This document shows positions 8,807 through 16,390 of a stretch of 64,000 nt of DNA, in pieces. The position numbers and the translations under genes are program-made. Source of the stretch: Blastococcus colisei (GTDB lineage: Bacteria > Actinomycetota > Actinomycetes > Mycobacteriales > Geodermatophilaceae). The number at the start of each line of letters is the position of its first letter. Positions within the stretch are counted from its first letter, which is position 1. The DNA lies in contig NZ_VFQE01000001.1 in the NCBI RefSeq assembly GCF_006717095.1, forward strand, positions 124,001 to 188,000, written 5' to 3'. The notes below the pieces were generated by a model that saw nothing but the letters and a program-made list of their open reading frames with translations, ran no database searches and was not told where the DNA came from.

Positions 8807-11113
8807 CTAGCCGAAGCGGACGGCGAGCAGCGCGACGTCGTCCCGGTGGTCCAGGGCCGCGCTGACCGCGGCGTCGCAGAGCTCCCGCGGCCCCGCGCCG
8901 ACCGGTGCCGCGGCGATCCGCTCGCGCAGCTCGTGGATGCCCTGGTCCATGTCCTCGCCCGGGCGCTCGATGAGCCCGTCGGTGTAGGCGATGAGCGTCG
9001 AACCGGCAGGGACGTCGAGGACGACGGTCGAACGGTGGGCCTCCGCGTCCACGCCGACCAGCATCCCGGTGATCTCCTCGAGCACCCGTACGTCGCCGCC
9101 GGGTGACCGCAGCAGCGCCGGGGGATGGCCGGCGCTGGCCAGGTGCAGCCGCCACGGCGCTCCCGCCGTCTCGGGCCGGACCGCGCGGGCGTAGACCATG
9201 GTGGCGAGCGAGGCGACCCCCAGACCCTGGACCAGCCGGTCCACGCGCGCCAGCATCCGCCCCGGGTCGGCGTCCTCGGCGTCCCAGATGCAGGCCCGCA
9301 GGAGCCCGCGCAGGTGCCCCATCGCCGCGGCGGCGGCCACGTCGTGACCGACCACGTCCCCCACCACCATGCCGACGGAGTCGTCGGGCAGGTGCAGCAG
9401 GTCGTAGAAGTCGCCGCCCACGTCGGCCACCGACGAGGCACTGACGTAGTGGGCGGAGGCCACGATGCCCGGCACCTCGGGCAGGACCGGCAGCAGGGAG
9501 CGCTGCAGGGTATCGGCCACCGCGTGCTCCCGCTGGTAGAGCCGCACGTTGTCGATCGCCAGGGCGGCCCGCCCGGCGAGGTCCTCGAGGATCTCGACGT
9601 CGTCGCGGGTGAAGGCACGGTCGGCGGACGTCCGGACCAGAGCGATGGCGCCGAGCGTCCGGCGGCGGGCGAGCATGGGAACGGTCAGCACCGAGCTGCC
9701 GCCCAGCCGGTGGAAGGCCTCCCGCGCGGTCGGGGACGTGACGGCCTCCTCGAGGATCTCCGGCGTCACCTCCGCCAGCAGCACCGGTTGTGACGTCGAG
9801 ATGCTCCGGCGGCTGGGCGACATGGCCGGCAGGTGCATCACGTGCTGGGCGGTGAACTCCCGCAGATCCGCCTCCCGGCCGTGGCGGTGGCGGGCGACGG
9901 CGTCGTGGATCTCGCCGTACTCGTCGAGCACCGTGACGTAGGCCCAGTCGGCGAGCCGGGGCACGCACAGGCCGGTCAGCCGGTCCAGGAGCTCGGACAT
10001 GTCGAGCGTGGCGATCAGCGTGCTGGTGGCCTCGGCCATGAGCGCCAGCCGGCCCTGGGCGCGCTCCGCCGCTGCCTGGGCGTGCTCGGCATCCGTCTGC
10101 GCCTGCTCCGCCACCGAGCGGGCGAGCTCGGCCTCCTGCCGCGCGGCCTGCTCGGCCGCGAACGCCGCCTCCCGCTCCCGCTCCACCCGCACGCGCTCGG
10201 TGACGTCGGTCTGCACGCCCACGAAGCTGACCAGGTCGCCGTCCCCGTCGAACACCGGGCTGACCGACAGCTGGTTCCAGAACGCGGTGCCGTCCTTGCG
10301 GTAGTTCAGCAGCGTCGTGGTGACCGTCTCGCGCGCCTCGAGCCCCGCCCTGATCGTCGCCACCGCGTCGGCGGCGGTGGCCGGCCCCTGGAGGAACCGG
10401 CAGTTGCGCCCGATGACCTCGTCGGCCTCGTAGCCGGTGACCCGCGTGAACGACGGGTTGACCCAGACGAGCGGGTCGTCCGGCTGGCGGGGGTCGGTGA
10501 TGGTGAAGGTGATGTCGGTGGCGATCACCGCCCGCTCCCGCAGCGCCTGCAGGTAGGCGTCCGGGTCGCCGCTCTGCTCCGGCGGGTCCAGGTGCAGGAA
10601 GACCACGAGGGAGAGCTGCTGGTCGCTCCCGGCCCGGGACAGCGGGAAACCGGTCACCCAGAGCAGCTGGTCACCGAGGCCGCCGGCGTCCGCGGCCCCC
10701 GCACGTCCGGGCTCGGTGCTCGTCCCGGGCGCCAGCCGCACGGCCTCGCCGGTGACCGGGCGCCCCTGGGCCACCGTCGACAGCGGCCCGCTGCTGGTCG
10801 CCAGCGGCCGGCCGGCCAGGTCGGTCAGACCCGCCGCCGCGCCCCAGGTGTCGATGTCCACGGGCAGCCCGACGTCGCCGGCCAGGTGCACCGCCGCGGT
10901 GTTGGCGTAGACGACGGAGCCGGCCTCCCGGTCGATGACCAGCACGGCGACCGGCACGTCGGCCAGGACGCCGGGAAGGCCGGCGTGCGCCGCCTTCCCG
11001 GAATCGGCGACGGCGGCGCTGGCGGCGGTGACGATGCCCACCTGCTGCCCGAGGTCTGCCTCGGGTGCGAGGGGAGTCCCGGAACGGTCACGCTCGGACG
11101 GCACGGAGGCCAT
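8807..11113 (-). CDS. LOV-domain photoreceptor phosphatase (PAS-LOV-GAF-PP2C)
   Basis: 768 residues. Order: N-terminal PAS-like region (about 45-175), a LOV domain (185-312), a short Glu/Ala-rich coiled coil (about 312-360), GAF (365-525) and a SpoIIE/RsbU PP2C phosphatase (about 545-768). The LOV core is textbook: GRNCRFLQG with the photoactive Cys at 238, NYRKDGTAFWN, and SFVGVQTDVTER containing the flavin-contacting Gln 301. The phosphatase keeps its metal aspartates (VGGDFYDLLHL, VGDVVGHD, HRDDVALLAV). It should sense blue light through an FMN-cysteinyl adduct and dephosphorylate an anti-sigma antagonist, activating a stress sigma factor. The target is not adjacent; an RsbW-type kinase is encoded at 38.6 kb. 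Start ATG 11113. Confidence 0.92.
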   Translation of the reverse strand: MASVPSERDRSGTPLAPEADLGQQVGIVTAASAAVADSGKAAHAGLPGVLADVPVAVLVIDREAGSVVYANTAAVHLAGDVGLPVDIDTWGAAAGLTDLAGRPLATSSGPLSTVAQGRPVTGEAVRLAPGTSTEPGRAGAADAGGLGDQLLWVTGFPLSRAGSDQQLSLVVFLHLDPPEQSGDPDAYLQALRERAVIATDITFTITDPRQPDDPLVWVNPSFTRVTGYEADEVIGRNCRFLQGPATAADAVATIRAGLEARETVTTTLLNYRKDGTAFWNQLSVSPVFDGDGDLVSFVGVQTDVTERVRVEREREAAFAAEQAARQEAELARSVAEQAQTDAEHAQAAAERAQGRLALMAEATSTLIATLDMSELLDRLTGLCVPRLADWAYVTVLDEYGEIHDAVARHRHGREADLREFTAQHVMHLPAMSPSRRSISTSQPVLLAEVTPEILEEAVTSPTAREAFHRLGGSSVLTVPMLARRRTLGAIALVRTSADRAFTRDDVEILEDLAGRAALAIDNVRLYQREHAVADTLQRSLLPVLPEVPGIVASAHYVSASSVADVGGDFYDLLHLPDDSVGMVVGDVVGHDVAAAAAMGHLRGLLRACIWDAEDADPGRMLARVDRLVQGLGVASLATMVYARAVRPETAGAPWRLHLASAGHPPALLRSPGGDVRVLEEITGMLVGVDAEAHRSTVVLDVPAGSTLIAYTDGLIERPGEDMDQGIHELRERIAAAPVGAGPRELCDAAVSAALDHRDDVALLAVRFG

Positions 11114-11275
11114 CTAACCGTGTGCCACGTACCTGTCTCCACGGCTGTTGCTCCGCCCTGACCTGGGCTCCTGCCTGGGAGCGTGTGGCGGGACGTCGTC
11201 CGGGGAACGCCTGTCCCGGTCCGTTCGTCACCGGAGCGGACGCCGCGCTCCGCGGTCACGCCGAGAGGAACCACC

Positions 11276-11977
11276 ATGGGACTGCTCGATCGCCTCTTCG
11301 GCCGCCATCCGCGCGGGGGCCCCCAGCAGCACGGCTCCGGTCAGTACGGGCAGCAGGCGTACGCACCGCAGCAGTACGGGCCGCCGGGCGGGCCGTCCGG
11401 CCGCCGCGAGCAGTTGCCCGACGACCAGGCGATCGCCCGGTACCGCTACCTGCTGCGCACGGCGCCGCCCGAGCAGATCGAGCAGGCCCACACCGAGGCG
11501 TTCGGCCAGCTCACCGTCGACCAGCGACAGCAGGTGCTGGCGCAGCTCGCGGCCGCCGTGCCCTCCGGTGAGCGGCCACGCACCGACGACCCCGAGACCC
11601 TCGCCCGGGTCGCCACCCGCGCCGAGATGCGGCAGCCCGGCACCCTCGAGCGGGCCCTCGGCGGCTACGGGCCCGGCTACGGCGGGGGCAATGGCGGTGC
11701 CTACGGCAGGGGCTACGGCGGGCCCGGGATGGGCAGCATGATCGGCGGCAGCCTCCTCGGCACCATCGGCGGGCTCGTGATCGGGACCGCCGTCGCCGAC
11801 GCGCTGTTCGACTCCGGGATCGGTGACGGCGGCCTGTTCGGCGGAGGGGACGAGGAGGCCTACGCCCAGGGCTTCGAGGACGGCGCCGGCGACTACGGGG
11901 ACGGCGGCGGCGACTTCGGCGGCGGGGACTTCGGGGGCGGGGACTTCGGGGGCGACTTCGGGGGCGGCGACTTCTGA
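11276..11977 (+). CDS. hypothetical protein with Gly/Asp/Phe-rich tail
   Basis: 233 residues; ATG 11276 follows GAGAGGA with good spacing. A basic, Gln/Tyr-rich N-terminus precedes a helical region (about 45-120, including 'DDQAIARYRYLLRTAPPEQIEQAHTEAF' split over two helices), then a Gly-rich stretch with one hydrophobic segment (SLLGTIGGLVIGTAVADALF, about 160-180). The C-terminus is an acidic tail ending in GGGDFGGGDFGG repeats. This resembles small actinobacterial cationic/glycine-rich proteins with no known role. Its last 85 bases overlap the 3' end of the convergent gene. Confidence 0.7.
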   Translation: MGLLDRLFGRHPRGGPQQHGSGQYGQQAYAPQQYGPPGGPSGRREQLPDDQAIARYRYLLRTAPPEQIEQAHTEAFGQLTVDQRQQVLAQLAAAVPSGERPRTDDPETLARVATRAEMRQPGTLERALGGYGPGYGGGNGGAYGRGYGGPGMGSMIGGSLLGTIGGLVIGTAVADALFDSGIGDGGLFGGGDEEAYAQGFEDGAGDYGDGGGDFGGGDFGGGDFGGDFGGGDF

Positions 11978-12402
11978 GCCGTGGGCCGTCGCAGCAGGAG
12001 CAGCCCCAGCACCGGCAGGACCAGCGGCACGAAGTAGTAGCCACGGCCGTAGCCCGACCACACCGTCTCGTCGGGGAAGGCCGCCGGATCGGCGATCGAG
12101 AGCGTGCCGACGACGAGCACGCCGATCAGCTCCACCGTGATCGCCACCAGGGCGGTCCGCCGTCCGGCCACGCCGCCACGGACCAGCCCGACGGTGGCCA
12201 CCACGTAGACCGCCGCAGCGAGCGCCGACAGCAGGTAGGCCACCGGTGCCTCGTCGAACCGGGTGGCCAGCTGTACTGCCGCCCGGGCGCCGGCAGCCAG
12301 TGCGAAGGTGCCGTAGACCGCCACCAGCACCCGCCCCGGGCCCGATGTCCCCGGGCCGCCACCGCTCTCGGCCGGCGCGCCCAGTGCGCGGTCCTCACGC
12401 AC
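11893..12402 (-). CDS. small membrane protein, tail overlaps convergent gene
   Basis: 169 residues from GTG 12402, which overlaps the last eight bases of the upstream gene (12395-12402), so the pair is translationally coupled. Four hydrophobic segments (about 24-45, 54-74, 81-103 and 117-136, ending VPLVLPVLGLLLL) are followed by a basic C-terminal tail of SPPPK repeats. Those repeats are the antisense reading of the GGGDF codons of the convergent gene, so the real protein may have gained the tail when an earlier stop was lost. No recognised family. Confidence 0.65.
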   Translation of the reverse strand: MREDRALGAPAESGGGPGTSGPGRVLVAVYGTFALAAGARAAVQLATRFDEAPVAYLLSALAAAVYVVATVGLVRGGVAGRRTALVAITVELIGVLVVGTLSIADPAAFPDETVWSGYGRGYYFVPLVLPVLGLLLLRRPTAQKSPPPKSPPKSPPPKSPPPKSPPPSP

Positions 12403-12760
12403 CGGTGGTCTCCCAGAGCTGCAGCAGCCGCCAGACCATGACGCCGACGACGGCACCGGCCACGGCGAGCACGGTGCCCGCCCAGCGGGTGCGCTCCGTC
12501 CGTGCCCACAGCACACCCGCGACCGGCACCAGCGCGACGCCGATGAGGTAGCTGAGGAACGTCGGGGTGTCCTCCGGGCTCTCGCCGCCCACGAGGGCCG
12601 CGACCGCGAGGGCGGCCTGGAGCAGGAGCAGTGCCTCCAGCAGCCCGGCAGCGGCCAGGTGCAGCAGGCCGATGCGCCGGTGGGCGAGCGTGGAGAGCAG
12701 TCCGAGCAGCGTCACGACCACCGCCACCACCGTGATCGTGCCCACGAGGAACGGCGTCAC
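12395..12760 (-). CDS. small four-TM membrane protein
   Basis: 121 residues from GTG 12760, starting MTPFLVGTITVVAVVV. About four transmembrane helices, with a conserved-looking AHRRIGLLHLAAAGLLEALL in the middle and a WARTERTRWAGTVLAVAGAV segment near the end. It is the first gene of a two-gene unit with the overlapping downstream membrane protein. No domain recognised. The open frame upstream of 12760 has no other plausible start and low coding character. Confidence 0.65.
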   Translation of the reverse strand: MTPFLVGTITVVAVVVTLLGLLSTLAHRRIGLLHLAAAGLLEALLLLQAALAVAALVGGESPEDTPTFLSYLIGVALVPVAGVLWARTERTRWAGTVLAVAGAVVGVMVWRLLQLWETTGA

Positions 12761-12968
12761 CGGTGTCGATCCGCGAGGAGGAGGCTGGCCTGCACGGGGC
12801 CCATCCTCTCCCGCTCGCTGCCGCGACCGTCGCAGGCCCGGCGGGCAGTGCTGCGGGACGGCCACCTGATCGCCGTTCCGTGGAATTGACCGTAACTACC
12901 GAGTAACCCCTACGGCGCAGCCTCGTTGTCCGGTCACGTCCGCCGCCGTGACCCCCGCGAGGAGCGCC

Positions 12969-14495
12969 ATGAACCCGTCGTCCCGTCGTCTGCTCGGGGT
13001 GGTGTCCGGCGCCGTCGTCGCCGGCGCCCTCCTCGCCGCGCCCGCCCACGCAGCGCCGTCCGATCCGCTCGCTCCCGTGCAGGACTTCCTCGCCGGCCAG
13101 CTCGAGGGGTTGGCCGGCGCGGCGCGGGCGACGGTGCTGGTGCACGGCACCGGCATCGACGCCGCCCGGGCCGCGGTCGACGCGACCGGGATGCGGGCGG
13201 TGACGGAGTTCGAGCGGATCGGCGTCGTCGTGGCGTCGGGCACCGCCGACCAGATCGAAGCGGCGCGGACCGAGCCGGGGGTCACCTACCTCGAGGGCAA
13301 CACCCCCATCGCCTTCACGCAGGAGACGTCGAACACCGCCACCCGCGGCGCCGAGGCCGTGGCCACCCTGACCGGCGCGAACGGCTCGGCGCTGGACGGC
13401 AGCGGCGTCTCGGTGGCCGTCATCGACTCCGGCGTCGACCCGACGCACCCCTACTTCCGCAATCCGGACGGCAGCAGCGCCGTCGTCGCGAACCTGAAGA
13501 GCCTGTGCCTGGTGGAGTCCGACACCGGCACCGACTGCGTCGTGGAAGTCCCCACCGTCGTCGACACCGACACGATCTCCGGTGGGGGGCACGGCACGCA
13601 CGTCAGCGGCATCGTCGCCGGCCGGCCGACGGCTCTGGGCGACGGGGGCTCACTGCAGGGCGCCGCGCCCGGCGCGAGCCTGGTGTCCATCTCCACCGGT
13701 GCGGTGCTGCTGATCGTGGGCGCCGACTCCGCGCTCAACTGGGTGCTGGAGAACCACCAGGCGCCGTGCGGCGAGGGCGTCCCCGCCGCGGAGTGCCCGC
13801 CCATCAAGGTCACCAACAACTCCTACGGCCCGGTGGGCGGCGGCGAGTTCGACCCGAACTCGGCCACGGTCAAGCTCCAGCGCGCGCTGGCCGCCGAGGG
13901 CGTCGTCACCGTCTGGGCCGCCGGCAACGACGGCGGCGACGGGTCGGCGTCGGTCACCAACCCGTCCGGCCAGGACCCGACCGGCGGCATCCTCTCGGTG
14001 GCCTCCTACTACGACCAGGACACCGGCACCCGGGACGGCGTGGTCAGCGAGTACTCCTCGCGCGGCGACTCGTCCGACCCCTCGACGTGGCCGGACCTCT
14101 CCGCCCCCGGCGAGAACATCACGTCGGCCTGCCGGCTCTACCTGCCGATCTGCGCCACCGGCCTGGACCCGCGCAACGGCCCGGGCCTGCTCGACGCCGG
14201 CACGTTCAACACCATCAGCGGGACGTCGATGGCCGCGCCGCACGTCGCCGGCATCGTCGCCCAGCTCTTCCAGGCCGACCCGACGGCGACCCCCGCCGAG
14301 ATCGAGGCGGCGCTGAAGGGCACCACGCACCGGTACTCCGACGGCGCCGCCTACCAGACGGTCGGCGGGTACACGACGTCCTACGACAAGGGCACCGGCC
14401 TGGTGGACGTCGTGGCCGCGGCGCAGTCCCTCACCGGAACGTCCGAGGGACAGCAGGGACGGCGTCCGGTCACCGGACCCAGGAAGCGGCGCTGA
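12969..14495 (+). CDS. secreted S8 family serine peptidase (subtilase)
   Basis: 508 residues. ATG 12969 sits five bases after GAGGAG, giving a clear Sec signal peptide (RRLLGVVSGAVVAGALLAAP, cleavage near AHA-AP). A short I9-like pro-region (about 40-110) precedes the catalytic domain. The triad is complete: Asp in VAVIDSGVDPTHP, His in GGGHGTHVSGI and Ser in ISGTSMAAPHVAGI, with the oxyanion Asn in WAAGNDGG. It ends in a short basic tail without a membrane anchor, so it is probably released as an extracellular protease. A strong hairpin terminator follows. Confidence 0.93.
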   Translation: MNPSSRRLLGVVSGAVVAGALLAAPAHAAPSDPLAPVQDFLAGQLEGLAGAARATVLVHGTGIDAARAAVDATGMRAVTEFERIGVVVASGTADQIEAARTEPGVTYLEGNTPIAFTQETSNTATRGAEAVATLTGANGSALDGSGVSVAVIDSGVDPTHPYFRNPDGSSAVVANLKSLCLVESDTGTDCVVEVPTVVDTDTISGGGHGTHVSGIVAGRPTALGDGGSLQGAAPGASLVSISTGAVLLIVGADSALNWVLENHQAPCGEGVPAAECPPIKVTNNSYGPVGGGEFDPNSATVKLQRALAAEGVVTVWAAGNDGGDGSASVTNPSGQDPTGGILSVASYYDQDTGTRDGVVSEYSSRGDSSDPSTWPDLSAPGENITSACRLYLPICATGLDPRNGPGLLDAGTFNTISGTSMAAPHVAGIVAQLFQADPTATPAEIEAALKGTTHRYSDGAAYQTVGGYTTSYDKGTGLVDVVAAAQSLTGTSEGQQGRRPVTGPRKRR

Positions 14496-14502
14496 CCGCC
14501 GC

Positions 14503-14516
14503 GTTCCACGTGGAAC
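14503..14516. promoter_or_regulatory. candidate parS-like palindrome GTTCCACGTGGAAC
   Basis: Perfect 14-bp palindrome located directly after the subtilase stop codon. It matches the ParB parS consensus GTTTCACGTGAAAC except for one symmetric base pair change (T-A to C-G at position 4). A 13/14 copy (GTTCCACGTGCAAC) lies at 60288-60301 inside yaaA. Binding is inferred only. Confidence 0.45.
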
Positions 14517-14519
14517 ACC

Positions 14520-14553
14520 GGCCCGGGGTGGGTGAGCTGCGCCACCCCGGGCC
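14520..14553 (+). terminator. hairpin terminator after subtilase gene
   Basis: Perfect 12-bp stem GGCCCGGGGTGG / CCACCCCGGGCC with a 10-base loop, 25 bases after the stop codon. No U-tract, as usual in high-GC actinobacteria. Confidence 0.75.
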
Positions 14554-14599
14554 GTCCCGGCGTCGCGTTCGGTGAGTGGCGGGAGTTAGATCAGTACGT

Positions 14600-16384
14600 A
14601 TGTGCGGCCTCTGCGGCGAGATCACTTTCGACGGGTCCCTGGCCGACACGACCGCGGTCGCCCGCATGGTCGAGTCCCTCGTACCCCGCGGCCCCGACGG
14701 TCAGGGGCTCGCGAGCAACGGCCGGGTGGCCTTCGGGCACCGCCGGCTGTCGGTCATCGACCTCTCCACCTGCGGTTCCCAGCCGATGGTGGACAACGAG
14801 CTCGGGCTGACCGCCGTCTTCAACGGCTGCATCTACGACTACCAGGAACTGCGGGCCGAGCTCGAGGGCCACGGCTACCGCTTCTTCTCGCACAGCGACA
14901 CCGAGGTGATCCTCAAGGGCTATCACCACTGGGGCACCGACGTCGTCTCCCACCTGCACGGGATGTTCGCGTTCGTGATCCACGAGCGGGACACCGGCCG
15001 GCTGGTCATGGCCCGCGACCGGCTGGGCATCAAGCCGCTCTACCTGGCCGAGACGCCGGGTAAGCGGCTCCGGTTCGCCTCGACCCTCCCCGCGCTGCTG
15101 AAGGGCGGCGGGATCGACACCTCGATCGACCCGGTCGCCCTGCACCACTACCTGACCTGGCACGCCGTCGTCCCGGCGCCGCGCACCATCCTGAACGGCG
15201 TCCGCAAGCTCCCCCCGGCCACCGTGCGGGTGGTGGAGTCCGACGGGTCGAGCACCGAGCAGCGTTACTGGGAACCGCGCTACGAGCGCCGTCCCGAGCA
15301 GCGGAACTGGTCGCCCCGTGACTGGGAGGACGCCGTCGAGGAGGCGCTGCGGGTCGCCGTCCGCCGGCGCCTGGTCGCCGACATCCCGGTCGGCGTGCTG
15401 CTGTCCGGCGGCCTGGACTCCAGCCTGATCGTCGGACTGCTCGCCCAGGCCGGGCAGGCCGGCCTGGCCACCTACTCCATCGGCTTCGAGTCCGTGGGCG
15501 GACGGGAGGGCGACGAGTTCGCCTACTCCGACGTCATCGCCGACCACTTCGGCACCGACCACCACCGCATCCGGGTGACCTCCGACGAGCTGTCGGCGGC
15601 GCTCGGGCACGCGATCGGAGCCATGGCCGAGCCGATGGTGAGCCACGACGTCGTCGCCTTCGACCTGCTCAGCGAGCGGGTGAGCGAGACGATCCGCGTG
15701 GTCCAGTCCGGGCAGGGCGCCGACGAGGTGTTCGCCGGCTACCACTGGTATCCCCCGCTGGCCGGCGCCGGGCGCGAGGAGGCCGTGGAGAAGTACGCGA
15801 AGGCGTTCTTCGACCGCGACCACGCGGCCATGGGGCGCGTCGTCGCCGACCGGTACGCGCTGGACTCCGACCCGAGCCTGGCCTTCGTCCGCGACCACAT
15901 GTCGCGCCCCGGAGCCGAGACGGCCGTCGACGCCGCGCTGCGTCTGGACAGCGAGGTCATGCTCGTCGACGACCCGGTGAAGCGGGTCGACAACATGTCC
16001 ATGGCCTGGGGCCTGGAGGCGCGGGTGCCGTTCCTCGACCACGACCTGGTCGAGCTCGCCGCGCTCTGCCCGCCGGAGCTGAAGCTGGCCGACGGCGGCA
16101 AGGGGATCCTCAAGGCGATCGGCCGGCGGATCATCCCGCCGGAGGTCATCGACCGGCCGAAGGGCTACTTCCCGGTGCCGGCGATCACCCACCTCGAGGG
16201 CAAGGTGCTGGGTCTCGTGAAGGACGCTCTGGCTTCCGAGGCGGCCCGGGAGCGCGGGCTGTTCCGGCCGGAGTACGTTGCGGAGCTGCTCGCCGACCCC
16301 AACGGCGAGCTCACCCCGCTGCGCGGCAACAAGCTCTGGCAGCTCGGGCTGCTCGAGCTCTGGCTGCAGACCCACGCGGTCTGA
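14600..16384 (+). CDS. asnO: N-acetylglutaminylglutamine amidotransferase (asparagine synthase family)
   Basis: 594 residues. Converts N-acetylglutaminylglutamine to its terminal amide (NAGGN), an osmoprotectant dipeptide, using glutamine and ATP. The N-terminal class II glutaminase begins MCGLCGEI, with Cys2 as nucleophile, and contains RGPDGQG and FNGCIYDY. The synthetase half has the PP-loop LLSGGLDSSLIVGL (about 265-278) and GQGADEVFAGY. ATG 14600 is fixed by the required Cys at position 2. By sequence alone it could be called AsnB; the NAGGN assignment rests on the adjoining ngg gene seven bases downstream, the arrangement known from Sinorhizobium and Pseudomonas. Confidence 0.88.
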   Translation: MCGLCGEITFDGSLADTTAVARMVESLVPRGPDGQGLASNGRVAFGHRRLSVIDLSTCGSQPMVDNELGLTAVFNGCIYDYQELRAELEGHGYRFFSHSDTEVILKGYHHWGTDVVSHLHGMFAFVIHERDTGRLVMARDRLGIKPLYLAETPGKRLRFASTLPALLKGGGIDTSIDPVALHHYLTWHAVVPAPRTILNGVRKLPPATVRVVESDGSSTEQRYWEPRYERRPEQRNWSPRDWEDAVEEALRVAVRRRLVADIPVGVLLSGGLDSSLIVGLLAQAGQAGLATYSIGFESVGGREGDEFAYSDVIADHFGTDHHRIRVTSDELSAALGHAIGAMAEPMVSHDVVAFDLLSERVSETIRVVQSGQGADEVFAGYHWYPPLAGAGREEAVEKYAKAFFDRDHAAMGRVVADRYALDSDPSLAFVRDHMSRPGAETAVDAALRLDSEVMLVDDPVKRVDNMSMAWGLEARVPFLDHDLVELAALCPPELKLADGGKGILKAIGRRIIPPEVIDRPKGYFPVPAITHLEGKVLGLVKDALASEAARERGLFRPEYVAELLADPNGELTPLRGNKLWQLGLLELWLQTHAV

Positions 16385-16390
16385 CCCCCC

